DNA from: Actinoallomurus sp963850195 | Lineage (GTDB): Bacteria; Actinomycetota; Actinomycetes; Streptosporangiales; Streptosporangiaceae | NCBI GenBank assembly: GCA_963850195.1 | Contig: CAWKKD010000001.1 | Span: forward strand, 62,001 to 126,000 | Length of the DNA stretch: 64,000 nt | Direction: 5' to 3' | Shown here: positions 37,263 through 45,279 of the stretch, piece after piece | Layout of the letters: each line of letters opens with the position of its first letter | Position numbering within the stretch: position 1 is the first letter of the stretch | Notes under the pieces: model-generated | What the model was told of the DNA's origin: nothing | Databases searched by the model: none | What the model saw: only the letters and a program-made list of their open reading frames with translations | Position numbers and translations under genes: made by a program

Positions 37263-37361
37263 TTGTTGGTAACCTGTGTCGATCCCGCGGAGCCGATCCG
37301 CGGTGAGACGCAAGAGCCCTCCTGTCACGGAGAGACCGTGACCGCACCAGTCCAAAGGAGG
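37263..37361 (+). promoter_or_regulatory. rpsF operon leader with two hairpins
   Basis: Two perfect stems precede rpsF: CCGCGGA/TCCGCGG (37285-37303) and GTCACGG/CCGTGAC (37324-37342). A full AAAGGAGGT ribosome binding site follows, 12 bases before the ATG. Leaders of S6 operons in other bacteria bind the S6:S18 complex for feedback control; whether this one does is not shown. Confidence 0.45.
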
Positions 37362-37373
37362 TTGGGACACCGC

Positions 37374-37664
37374 ATGCGTCGTTACGAACTCATGGTCATC
37401 CTCGACCCGAGCACCGAAGAGCGCACTGTCGCGCCGTCACTCGACCAGTTCCTCACCGTGGTGAAGAACGACGGTGGCAGCGTCGAGAAGGTCGACGTCT
37501 GGGGCCGCCGGCGCCTTTCGTACGACATCGAGAAGAAGTCCGAAGGGGTCTACGCCGTCATCGACCTGACGGCCACGCCTGCCACGGTCAAGGAGCTCGA
37601 CCGGCAGCTGAACCTCCAGGACTCGATCCTGCGCACGAAGGTCATTCGCCCCGAGGCGCACTAG
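37374..37664 (+). CDS. rpsF: 30S ribosomal protein S6
   Basis: A 96-aa S6 protein, MRRYELMVILDPSTEER at the N-terminus and VWGRRRLSYDIEKKSEG in the middle, binding S18 on the 30S platform. The start is the ATG at 37374, with AAAGGAGG upstream. First gene of the conserved rpsF-ssb-rpsR-rplI operon. Confidence 0.97.
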   Translation: MRRYELMVILDPSTEERTVAPSLDQFLTVVKNDGGSVEKVDVWGRRRLSYDIEKKSEGVYAVIDLTATPATVKELDRQLNLQDSILRTKVIRPEAH

Positions 37665-37714
37665 ACCTCCCCGGTCAGTCCACGACAAGAACCGATCTGT
37701 ATCCGGAGAACCGC

Positions 37715-38275
37715 ATGGCAGCAGGCGACACCCAGATCACGATCGTCGGCAACCTGGTCGACGATCCGGAACTGCGCTTCACCCCCAACGGCCAGGCGGT
37801 CGCGAAGTTCCGGATCGCCTCCACTCCTCGATTCCTTGACAAGCAGTCGAACGAGTGGAAGGACGGCGAGAGCCTCTTCCTCACCTGCAACGTCTGGCGG
37901 CAGGCGGCCGAAAACTGCGCCGAGAGCCTCCAGCGCGGCATGCGGGTGATCGTCCAGGGCCGGCTCAAGCAGCGGTCCTACGAGACCCGCGAGGGCGAGA
38001 AGCGCACCGTCTACGAGATCGAGGCCGACGAGGTCGGCCCGTCGCTGAAGAACGCCACCGCGAAGGTCAACAAGACCCAGCGGCAGGGCGGCGGCGGCGG
38101 TTTCGGCGGCGGCCAGGGCGGTGGCGGCGGCTACGGCGGCAACCAGGGGGGCGGCTTCGGCGGCAACCAGGGTGGCGGCGGTGGTGGCGGCGGCGGTGGC
38201 GGCAACGCGCCCGCCGACGACCCGTGGGCGACCGGTGGCGGTGGCGGCGGGTTCTCCGACGACCCGCCGTTCTAG
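37715..38275 (+). CDS. ssb: Single-stranded DNA-binding protein
   Basis: A 186-aa SSB. The OB-fold covers about residues 1-110 (TIVGNLVDDPELRFTPNGQ, then LFLTCNVWRQAAENCAESL and MRVIVQGRLKQRSYETREG). A Gly/Gln-rich linker of ~55 residues and the acidic tip FSDDPPF follow, the last for docking repair and replication partners. The place between rpsF and rpsR is canonical. Confidence 0.97.
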   Translation: MAAGDTQITIVGNLVDDPELRFTPNGQAVAKFRIASTPRFLDKQSNEWKDGESLFLTCNVWRQAAENCAESLQRGMRVIVQGRLKQRSYETREGEKRTVYEIEADEVGPSLKNATAKVNKTQRQGGGGGFGGGQGGGGGYGGNQGGGFGGNQGGGGGGGGGGGNAPADDPWATGGGGGGFSDDPPF

Positions 38276-38346
38276 CCTCGACGACCTGTCTCATCATCCA
38301 ACCGACCATTCCCGCGTTAGCGGGGCTCTCTCGAAGGAGCACCACG

Positions 38347-38583
38347 ATGGCGAAACCACCACCGCGCAAGCCGAAGAAGAAGGTTTGCCTGTTCTGCCAG
38401 GAGAAACTCTCCTACGTCGACTACAAGGACACGGCGCTGCTGCGGAAGTTCATTTCCGACCGCGGCAAGATCCGTGCACGCCGGGTGACGGGCAACTGCA
38501 CCCAGCACCAGCGTGACGTCGCAACGGCGATCAAGAACGCCCGCGAGATGGCGCTGCTGCCGTACACCAGCACGGCTCGCTGA
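38347..38583 (+). CDS. rpsR: 30S ribosomal protein S18 (zinc-binding type)
   Basis: A 78-aa S18 with KFISDRGKIRARRVTGNC and CTQHQRDVATAIKNAREMAL. KKVCLFCQEK plus the later Cys mark the Cys-containing (C+) paralogue type; actinobacteria often have a second, Cys-less copy elsewhere for zinc starvation. It binds S6. Confidence 0.96.
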   Translation: MAKPPPRKPKKKVCLFCQEKLSYVDYKDTALLRKFISDRGKIRARRVTGNCTQHQRDVATAIKNAREMALLPYTSTAR

Positions 38584-38600
38584 GAAGGGGGTCATTCGTC

Positions 38601-39047
38601 ATGAAGCTCATCCTGACTCAGCAGGTCTCCGGCCTTGGTGCCCCCGGCGAGGTCGTCGAGGTCAAGGACGGCTACGGCCGCAACTATCTGATCCCGCGTG
38701 GCTTCGCCATGCTGTGGACCCGCGGCGCCGAGAAGCAGATCGCCTCGATCCGCAAGGCCCGCAGCGCGCGTGAGATCGCCAGCATCGAGCAGGCCGAGGC
38801 GGTCCGCGGCGAGATCGAGCGTCTGAAGATCCGGCTCCGCACCCGCGCGGGTGATAGCGGCCGGCTGTTCGGTGCCGTCACGCCCGCGGACATCGCCGGG
38901 GCGGTCACGACCGCCGGTGGCCCGCAGCTCGACAAGCGACGCATCGAGGTCGCCAACCCGATCAAGACGGTCGGCGCCTACCAGGTGTCCGTTCGTCTGC
39001 ACCCCGAGGTCAGTGCCAAGATCCAGCTCGAGGTACTCGCGAGCTGA
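38601..39047 (+). CDS. rplI: 50S ribosomal protein L9
   Basis: A 148-aa L9: the N-terminal domain has LTQQVSGLGAPGEVVEVKDG and YGRNYLIPRGFAMLW, then a long helix and a C-terminal rRNA-binding domain with LFGAVTPADIAGAV and VSVRLHPEVSAKIQLEVL. GAAGGGGG precedes the ATG. It ends the operon before a strong terminator. Confidence 0.97.
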   Translation: MKLILTQQVSGLGAPGEVVEVKDGYGRNYLIPRGFAMLWTRGAEKQIASIRKARSAREIASIEQAEAVRGEIERLKIRLRTRAGDSGRLFGAVTPADIAGAVTTAGGPQLDKRRIEVANPIKTVGAYQVSVRLHPEVSAKIQLEVLAS

Positions 39048-39064
39048 CTCGTCGCATGGACACA

Positions 39065-39100
39065 GAGAGGCCGGGCCCACGTGGGCCCGGCCTCTCGTCG
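39065..39100 (+). terminator. Terminator of the rpsF-rplI operon
   Basis: A perfect 16-bp inverted repeat without loop spacing (39065-39080 with 39081-39096, arms GAGAGGCCGGGCCCAC and its complement) lies 17 bases after rplI. The T-tract is poor, as is common in GC-rich actinobacteria. Confidence 0.8.
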
Positions 39101-39212
39101 TTCCACGGCTTCGATCTGCAGGCATCGCTCCACGGCGTCGTTCCACGGCGCCAAGTCTGCGGGCGCCGGTCTGTGGCGCCGGTCCTGGGCACGGTCTGCG
39201 GCGCCGCTCACG

Positions 39213-39242
39213 TGCGCCGGTCTGCGCCGGTCTGCGCCGGTC
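39213..39242. repeat. Three exact 10-bp tandem repeats
   Basis: TGCGCCGGTC occurs three times in tandem; further imperfect copies lie upstream. Length and composition suggest slippage-prone intergenic DNA. Confidence 0.9.
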
Positions 39243-39319
39243 CGTGGCGCGGTTCTCTGGCCGGGAGGCCCGTGACCAGGGAGTTCGCGGGAGCAGCCGC
39301 CACGACCACTAGACCCGTC

Positions 39320-39333
39320 GTTCCACGTGAAAC
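39320..39333. other. parS-like site, one mismatch, 34 kb from parB
   Basis: GTTCCACGTGAAAC differs from the parS core only at the fourth base and lies in an intergenic region, as expected for an outlying ParB site. Confidence 0.6.
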
Positions 39334-39401
39334 GCCCGAATCCGACGTTCTCGCTTTTCGCGATCTTCTGACTACTGTGGGCGATCGAGCGCGGACCGGG
39401 G

Positions 39402-40151
39402 GTGAGCTCGATCGTGGCGGAGGGAATGGTCCGCAGAAGTCTGCTCCGCGCGGTGATCGGGATCGCCGCCGCGGACGTGCTGATGGTCGGAGGGACAGTG
39501 TCGGCCAACGCTGAGGGGATGCCGAAGGTCTACACCCGCAAGGACTGGGGCGCGGTGCCGCCCAAGCACCCGCCGAAGGTCCTCGATCGCGCGCCGGACC
39601 ACATCATCGTGCATCACACCGCCTCGCCGAACGTCGGCGAGGCGTCGAAGGCGCACGCGTTCGCGCTGTCGAAGCAGATCCAGCACTTCCACATGGAGTC
39701 GCGCGGCTGGGACGACATCGGCGAACAGTTGACGATCGGCCGGGGCGGCCACGTCATGGAGGGCCGGTCCGGCAGCCTCGACGCGATCGAACGCAACGGA
39801 CTGGTGGTCGGCGCGCAGTCGCTGCACCACAACAAGCACACCCTCGGCATCGAGAACGAGGGCACGTACATGAAGGACGACGTGCCGGAACGGCTGTGGT
39901 CATCGCTGGTCGAGGTCTGCGTCTGGCTTTGCTCCGCGCACGGCCTCGACCCGAAGACCGCGATCGTCGGACATCGTGACTACAACAGCACCGACTGTCC
40001 GGGTGACGTGCTCTATCGACGGCTGCCCGAGCTGCGAAAGAAGGTGGCGCGGGCACTGGACAAGAGGAATGAGGATGACCCGCCCGATGCGGGGTCCGAT
40101 GACCGGCGCGGGATCACGTCCCGCCACCATCACCGGACCACGCGTCGATGA
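39402..40151 (+). CDS. Secreted N-acetylmuramoyl-L-alanine amidase / PGRP-domain protein
   Basis: A 249-aa protein with a twin-arginine-like signal (VRRSLLRAVIGIAAADVLMVGG) and a peptidoglycan-recognition/amidase_2 domain: TRKDWGA, the zinc ligand in IIVHHTASPN (His71/72), NKHTLGIENEG, and GHRDYNSTDCPGD with His191 and Cys199. It probably cleaves the sugar-peptide bond of peptidoglycan outside the cell. The C-terminus is Arg/His-rich and may read past the functional domain. The GTG at 39402 is given; ATG 39426 with GGAGGG upstream is equally possible. Confidence 0.85.
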   Translation: MSSIVAEGMVRRSLLRAVIGIAAADVLMVGGTVSANAEGMPKVYTRKDWGAVPPKHPPKVLDRAPDHIIVHHTASPNVGEASKAHAFALSKQIQHFHMESRGWDDIGEQLTIGRGGHVMEGRSGSLDAIERNGLVVGAQSLHHNKHTLGIENEGTYMKDDVPERLWSSLVEVCVWLCSAHGLDPKTAIVGHRDYNSTDCPGDVLYRRLPELRKKVARALDKRNEDDPPDAGSDDRRGITSRHHHRTTRR

Positions 40152-40161
40152 GCATGGTCGT

Positions 40162-40350
40162 TCAGGACTCGATGCCGCTGTAGCAGGCGCGGCGCCGGGC
40201 GAGCTCGGGATCGAGCCCCTCGACGAGGGCCCAGATGCCGGCGACGCGCTCGGCCCAGGCGTCCGGCGGAAGACCGCCGAGCCCCTCTGCCGCGAGGTCG
40301 TCGATCGCCCTGGTCAGACGGGCCAGTCGCTCGCCATGAGTAGAACACAT
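40162..40350 (-). CDS. Small protein resembling the N-terminus of DUF222/HNH proteins
   Basis: A 62-aa frame, helical, with RLARLTRAIDDLAAEGLGGL and ERVAGIWALVEGLDPELA. This resembles the first ~60 residues of actinobacterial DUF222 HNH-endonuclease (13E12-type) proteins, but stops after YSGIES. It could be a genuine small gene or the stub of a decayed DUF222 gene; no HNH remnant follows. It begins at an ATG with a weak ribosome binding site and lies convergent to the amidase. Confidence 0.5.
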   Translation of the reverse strand: MCSTHGERLARLTRAIDDLAAEGLGGLPPDAWAERVAGIWALVEGLDPELARRRACYSGIES

Positions 40351-40405
40351 GTTCGAAGTCTAGCGCTCCCGGCCGACATTCGGGGGGTGTTGGAGGGGCG
40401 CGTCG

Positions 40406-41722
40406 TCAGGGATGTTCGGCCCCGGCCACCAGCCACGTCTCCGTATGCGCGCGCAGGCCGAGGGTGACCAGGCGCGCCGCCATCCACACCCCGATCGCCG
40501 ACCAGAGCGCGACGAGACCGCCGCCCGTGACGCTCACGAGCCACGCCACCGGCAGGAACGCCGCGGTCTGTACGAGCCCGGCGGCGGCGAGGTAGGCCAT
40601 GTCGCCCGCGCCGATCAGTACGCCGTCGAGCACGAAGACCACCCCGGCGATCGGCTCGAGCAGTGCCACCACGACCAGCGCCGACAGCAGCCCGTCCCGT
40701 ACCGCGGGGTCGGAGGTGAACGCGTCCGGCAGCCACGGCCGTACGGCGAGCAGCATCAGGCCGAACACAACGCCGCAGCCGACACCCCACCAGACCATGC
40801 GACGCGTCGCCGCCCGCGCGCCCGCCACGTCGCCCGCGCCGAGCCGGTGACCCGTGATGGCCTGCCCGGCGATCGCGATGGCGTCCAGCGCGAATGCCAG
40901 GAGCGACCAGACGTTCGACGCGATCTGGTGCGCGGCGATCTGCGCGTCGCCCATGCGGGTGGCCACCACCGTGCCGACGACCAGGACGGCCCGAAGGCTG
41001 ATCGTGCGGACGAAGAGGTTCGCCCCGGCGGTCGCGGACGCGCGCAACCCGGCGACGCTCGGACGGAGCGCCGCACCGTGCCGCCGCGCGCCGCGTACGA
41101 CGACCGCGGCGTACACGATCGCGCCGCAGGTCTGCGCCAGCACGGTGCCCCACGCCGACCCGGCGATGCCCCAGCCGAAGCCGAGCACGAACAGCGCGCC
41201 GAGGGCTCCGTTGGAGGTGAACATGCCGACCGAGACGTACAGCGGCGTCTTCGTGTCCTGCATCCCGCGCAGTACGCCGGTGCCGGCCAGGACGACCAGC
41301 ATGGCCGGGATGCCCAGGAGGCTGATGTGGAGGTACGTCTCGGCCTGCGGCGCGAGCGCGGCCGACGCCCCGAACGCGTGGATGATCGGCGACGCGAGCG
41401 GCCAGCCGGCCGCGACCAGCGCTCCGCCGATGAGGAGGGCGAGCCAGCTGCCGTCGATTCCCTGCCGGATGGCGGCACGGGTGTTCCCGGCTCCGACCTG
41501 CCGCGCCACCGCCGCCGTCGTCGCGTACGCGAGGAAGACGCACAGGCTGACGAGGGCCGCGAGGACCTGCCCGGCGACGCCGAGCGCGCCGAGCGGCGCC
41601 GTGCCGAGGTGCCCCACGATCGCGGAGTCGACCAGCAGGAAGAGGGGCTCCGCGACGAGCGCGCCGAAGGCCGGGACCGCGAGGCGGAGGATCTCCCGGT
41701 CGTGGGGGTTCCGCAATGCCAT
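40406..41722 (-). CDS. MATE family efflux transporter (DinF-like)
   Basis: A 438-aa polytopic protein with AVPAFGALVAEPLFLLVDSA and IVGHLGTAPLGALGVAGQV near the N-terminus, the MATE/DinF signature, and the repeated half AHQIASNVWSLLAFALDAIA and GQAITGHRLGAGD. It likely exports cationic compounds with Na+ or H+ antiport; the substrate is unknown. It diverges from dnaB across a 324-bp gap. Confidence 0.88.
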   Translation of the reverse strand: MALRNPHDREILRLAVPAFGALVAEPLFLLVDSAIVGHLGTAPLGALGVAGQVLAALVSLCVFLAYATTAAVARQVGAGNTRAAIRQGIDGSWLALLIGGALVAAGWPLASPIIHAFGASAALAPQAETYLHISLLGIPAMLVVLAGTGVLRGMQDTKTPLYVSVGMFTSNGALGALFVLGFGWGIAGSAWGTVLAQTCGAIVYAAVVVRGARRHGAALRPSVAGLRASATAGANLFVRTISLRAVLVVGTVVATRMGDAQIAAHQIASNVWSLLAFALDAIAIAGQAITGHRLGAGDVAGARAATRRMVWWGVGCGVVFGLMLLAVRPWLPDAFTSDPAVRDGLLSALVVVALLEPIAGVVFVLDGVLIGAGDMAYLAAAGLVQTAAFLPVAWLVSVTGGGLVALWSAIGVWMAARLVTLGLRAHTETWLVAGAEHP

Positions 41723-42046
41723 GATCCGCCACTGTAAACGGCTTGCCGGAGTAGTCGATTACGGACTGCTGTGGGTGGACCTGTGGATGACCTGTCCGCT
41801 GACTTTCTTCGACGCACAGGCAGTGGATGGAGTAATCCCAGGTGGAGACGGTATTTCGATGATCGTCCCCAGCAATCCACACGTTATCCACAGGCGCTGT
41901 GCACAGCTGGGTGGGCGTGTATGCACAGGCCTTCCACAACGGCCTCCACAGCCGACTTTGCGTTAGCCCCGTGACTGCCCACAGACTGTCGGCGCAGTGG
42001 GGTACACGTGGAGGTCCGGAACGACTGAGGCGCAGGGGGTGCGGAT
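41723..42046. promoter_or_regulatory. dnaB upstream region with a cluster of DnaA-box-like 9-mers
   Basis: The 324-bp gap between the MATE gene and dnaB is rich in CCACA/TGTGG words. On the plus strand there are a perfect TTATCCACA (41884-41892), CAATCCACA (41873) and CTGCCCACA (41975). In the other orientation there are TGTGGATGA (41782-41790, one mismatch) and TGTGCACAG (41898). Several weaker copies such as CTTCCACA and CCTCCACA follow. These resemble DnaA boxes, suggesting DnaA-dependent control of dnaB. No clear -35/-10 pair could be placed. Confidence 0.6.
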
Positions 42047-44632
42047 GTGAGCGTCGCCGATGTGCCCGCTCACGAGCGGGAATTCGAACGGACTCCGCCC
42101 CACGATCTGGCCGCGGAGCAGTGCGTACTCGGCAGCATGATGCTGTCCCAGACCGCGATCGCCGAGGTCATCGAGCTCGTACAGCCGCGGGACTTCTACC
42201 GCCCCGCGCACCAGACCCTCTTCGACCGCGTCCTCGACCTCTACGGGCGCGGCGACCCGGTCGACGCCATCACCATCAAGGACGAGCTGCTCAAGCGCGG
42301 CGAGCTCAGCCGGATCGGTGACGCCCCCTACCTCCACACGCTCGTCGCCGCCGTACCCACCGCGGCCAACGCCGGCTACTACGCCAAGATCGTGCAGGAG
42401 AAGGCCATCCTGCGGCGGCTCGTCGAGGTCGGCACCCGCATCGCGCAACTCGGCTACAGCACCGACGGCGCCGACGCCGACGACCTCCTCGACCGCGCCC
42501 AGGCCGAGGTCTACGCCATCGCCGACAAGCGCACCGGCGAGGACTACGCCCCGCTGAGCGACATCATGCCCGGCGCCCTGGACGAGATCGAAGCCATCGG
42601 CAGCCGCGGCGGCCAGATGGTCGGCGTCCCCACCGGCTTCACCGACCTCGACGCCCTCACCAACGGCCTCCACGGCGGCCAGATGGTCATCATCGCGGCC
42701 CGACCCGCCATCGGGAAGGCGCTCGCCCTGGACACGCCGCTCCCCACGCCGAGCGGCTGGACGACCATGGGCGAAGTCCAGGTCGGAGACGAGCTCCTCG
42801 GCGCGGACGGCAGGCCCACCCGGGTGGTCGAGACGACCCCCGTGATGTACGGCCGCAGTTGCTTCGAGGTCGAGTTCAACGATGGGACCGTCATCGTCGC
42901 GGACGCGTCCCACCAGTGGCTCACCGAGACACGAGCCGCGAGGAGGTCCGCCCAGGCGGCGGCGGTCGGCTACAACCGCTACCGGAACCAGGGCACCTTC
43001 CCGTCGGTGAAGACCACAGAGAAGATCGCCGAAACGCTGCGATGCGGCACGGCGGACAACCGGCTGAACCACGCCGTGTCCGTCGCGAAGCCGACGAGCC
43101 TGCCGGAGGCCGCGCTCCCTCTTCCGCCGTACGCCCTCGGCGTCTGGCTCGGGGACGGCCACTCGGCGTCCGCGCGAATCACGACGGCGGATCCGGAGAT
43201 CGTCCAGTACCTGGAGAACGAAGGCCTTCGCGTCGTCCCGAATGCCTCGCACCCCATGCTCTTCGGCCTTCAGTTGCCGGAGCCACCGGCCAGGCCGGAG
43301 CGGAGCTGCGTGATCTGCGGAGTCACGTTCGTGCCGCAGACGTCACAGGTGCGCACATGCGGCCGGGTATGCGGAGGCCGGTCTCGCGGGATCCCCGCGG
43401 TGCAGCCCACCTGCCCTGACTGCGGCGATCCGTCCTCGGGTCTGAGGCAGTGCCGAACGTGCCGGAACCGGAGCGGGACGGTTCAGGCGATCTTGCGAAC
43501 GCTCGGGGTTCTGGGGAACAAGCACATCCCCGTCGAGTACCTGCGGGCGTCAGAGGAACAGCGGCGTGCGCTGCTCGCCGGGCTGCTCGATACCGACGGC
43601 TATGTGAACAAGACCGGGACGGTCCAGTTCGCCGTGACCGGCCGGCGGCTCGCCGCCGACACTCTGGAGCTCATCCTCAGCCTCGGCTATCGGGCGACGA
43701 TGACGACCAAGGTCGTGCGGGGACGTAGCCCGGAGTCCTCGATCTGCTACCAGGTGACCTTCACTCCGGCGGACAAGGTCTTCCGGCTGACCAGGAAGCT
43801 GGCACGCCAGTCGACCCGCGCGTATCCCACCACGCTCCGCCGGTACATCGCCGACGTTCGCCCGGTGCCTTCCGCACCCGTCCGCTGCGTCCAGGTCGAC
43901 AACGCGGACCACCTGTACCTCGCGAGCAGGGCGTGGATTCCGACGCACAACTCCACGCTGGCACTGGATTTGGCGCGGGCCGCGGCGATCAAGCATCAGC
44001 TGGCCACCGTCGTCTTCAGCCTGGAAATGGGGCGCAACGAGATCACGATGCGTCTGCTGTCGGCGGAGGCGCGCGTCGCGCTGCACGCGATGCGGTCGGG
44101 GTCGATGAACGACGAGGACTGGACGCGCCTGGCGCGGCGGATGAGTGAGGTCGCCGACGCGCCGCTGTTCATCGACGACTCGCCCAACATGTCGATGATG
44201 GAGATCCGGGCCAAGTGCCGGCGGCTCAAGCAGCAGCACGACCTGCGGATGGTCATCATCGACTACCTGCAGCTCATGCAGTCCGGCAAGCGCGTCGAGA
44301 GCCGCCAGGTCGAGGTCTCGGAGTTCTCCCGGTCGCTGAAGCTGCTGGCCAAGGAGCTCGGAGTGCCGGTCATCGCGCTCTCCCAGCTCAACCGAGGTCC
44401 CGAGCAACGTACGGACAAGAAGCCGATGGTGTCCGACCTGCGTGAATCGGGCTCGATCGAGCAGGACGCCGACATGGTCATCCTGTTGCACCGTGAGGAC
44501 GCGTACGAGAAGGAGTCACCGCGGGCGGGTGAGGCGGACCTGATCGTGGCCAAGCACCGTAACGGGCCGACCGCGACCGTCACCGTCGCGTTCCAGGGGC
44601 ACTACAGCCGCTTCGTCGACATGGCTCACTGA
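42047..44632 (+). CDS. dnaB: Replicative DNA helicase DnaB containing an intein
   Basis: The precursor is 861 aa; removal of the intein leaves a 450-aa helicase, normal for DnaB. The N-terminal domain runs PHDLAAEQCVLGSMML and LVQPRDFYRPAHQTLFDRV. The RecA-like domain has PTGFTDLDALTNGLHGGQ and Walker A ARPAIGK/ST, cut by the intein between Lys and Ser. Downstream are FSLEMGRNEITMRLLSAEA, the Walker B IIDYLQLM and LRESGSIEQDADMV. It unwinds DNA at the replication fork and needs splicing for ATP binding. The start is GTG. The convergent methyltransferase overlaps the end by seven bases. Confidence 0.96.
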   Translation: MSVADVPAHEREFERTPPHDLAAEQCVLGSMMLSQTAIAEVIELVQPRDFYRPAHQTLFDRVLDLYGRGDPVDAITIKDELLKRGELSRIGDAPYLHTLVAAVPTAANAGYYAKIVQEKAILRRLVEVGTRIAQLGYSTDGADADDLLDRAQAEVYAIADKRTGEDYAPLSDIMPGALDEIEAIGSRGGQMVGVPTGFTDLDALTNGLHGGQMVIIAARPAIGKALALDTPLPTPSGWTTMGEVQVGDELLGADGRPTRVVETTPVMYGRSCFEVEFNDGTVIVADASHQWLTETRAARRSAQAAAVGYNRYRNQGTFPSVKTTEKIAETLRCGTADNRLNHAVSVAKPTSLPEAALPLPPYALGVWLGDGHSASARITTADPEIVQYLENEGLRVVPNASHPMLFGLQLPEPPARPERSCVICGVTFVPQTSQVRTCGRVCGGRSRGIPAVQPTCPDCGDPSSGLRQCRTCRNRSGTVQAILRTLGVLGNKHIPVEYLRASEEQRRALLAGLLDTDGYVNKTGTVQFAVTGRRLAADTLELILSLGYRATMTTKVVRGRSPESSICYQVTFTPADKVFRLTRKLARQSTRAYPTTLRRYIADVRPVPSAPVRCVQVDNADHLYLASRAWIPTHNSTLALDLARAAAIKHQLATVVFSLEMGRNEITMRLLSAEARVALHAMRSGSMNDEDWTRLARRMSEVADAPLFIDDSPNMSMMEIRAKCRRLKQQHDLRMVIIDYLQLMQSGKRVESRQVEVSEFSRSLKLLAKELGVPVIALSQLNRGPEQRTDKKPMVSDLRESGSIEQDADMVILLHREDAYEKESPRAGEADLIVAKHRNGPTATVTVAFQGHYSRFVDMAH
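42719..43951 (+). other. DnaB intein, class 3 features, with LAGLIDADG endonuclease
   Basis: The intein covers residues 225-635 (411 aa), between ...RPAIGK and STLALDL. It begins with Ala (ALALDTPLPTPSGW) instead of Cys or Ser and ends IPTHN before Ser+1. The features match class 3 inteins: Trp in DASHQWLTET (block B), Cys in PVRCVQVDN (block F, the branch nucleophile) and Thr in PTHN (block G). The endonuclease motifs are LGVWLGDGH and LLAGLLDTDGY. Between them lie eight Cys in two CxxC...C pairs (421, 424, 438, 442 and 456, 459, 469, 472). Confidence 0.93.
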
Positions 44633-45270
44633 CGGTCGAGGACGTCGTATCCCACGAAGTCGAACATCCGCACGCCCGGGAGCAGGGGCTGCGGCTCACC
44701 GGCGAAGCGGTGGACGCCCACGCCGAAGTTCTCGGTCGGGTCGGAGACCCACACGCGGGTGAAGGCGCGAGATTCGAACCACTCGCAGACCTGCGGTACA
44801 CGGCCCGGTGGGTCCGGGTGCCGGGTCCAGATGACGGTGCCGCCGGCCGCACATAGCTGCGTGCAGCAGTCCACGGTGCGTTCGACGTCCTCGGAGGTCA
44901 CGTTGCCGAACACCCCGCAGACCAGCACGAGGTCCGCCGGCGCCAGGTCGCGGTAGTGGTCGGTGAGCGCGGCGTCGCCGACCAGGACCTCGATCTCGAC
45001 CCGATCCAGCCGCGCGGCGGCGGCCGAGGCGTACGCCGCGATGCGGGCGTCCACCTCCACGAGCCGCGCACGTACGTCCGCGCGGCGTGGGTGGTCGGCC
45101 AGGACTTCGAGCAGGTCCCGTCCCTGGCCGGCGCACAGGCTGATCACGCGCAGCGGGCCGGAAGGGGCGGCGTCCAGCGCCAGCCGGATCTGGTCCTGGA
45201 CGGCTCTCAGCCGTCGCGCGAGCGATGAGTCCGGACGTTCGTAGTCGTCGTGCCACGTCTGCCAGTCCAC
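44626..45270 (-). CDS. Class I SAM-dependent methyltransferase, substrate unknown
   Basis: A 214-aa protein with the SAM-binding motif RVISLCAGQGRDLLEVL (about residues 41-57), an acidic residue after the next strand (ARLVEVDARIA) and DLVLVCGVFGNVT. The N-terminus MDWQTWHDDYERPDSSL is shared by actinobacterial proteins annotated only as SAM-dependent methyltransferases. It converges on dnaB, overlapping by seven bases. Confidence 0.8.
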   Translation of the reverse strand: MDWQTWHDDYERPDSSLARRLRAVQDQIRLALDAAPSGPLRVISLCAGQGRDLLEVLADHPRRADVRARLVEVDARIAAYASAAAARLDRVEIEVLVGDAALTDHYRDLAPADLVLVCGVFGNVTSEDVERTVDCCTQLCAAGGTVIWTRHPDPPGRVPQVCEWFESRAFTRVWVSDPTENFGVGVHRFAGEPQPLLPGVRMFDFVGYDVLDRQ

Positions 45271-45279
45271 GTTCGAACT

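Larger units (their letters stand above)
39101..39401. other. Intergenic region with short repeats and a parS-like site
   Basis: No gene is evident. The segment is low in complexity: CGTTCCACGGC recurs around 39099-39150, GGCGCCGGTC-like words recur, and a 10-bp unit is tandemly repeated three times. A one-mismatch parS site lies at 39320. The amidase promoter is probably near 39345-39390 but I cannot place it. Confidence 0.6.

Noticed and set aside
42047..44632. dnaB as a broken or insertion-disrupted gene
   Set aside because: The interruption is in frame, has intein splice motifs at both ends, and leaves a normal-length helicase after removal.
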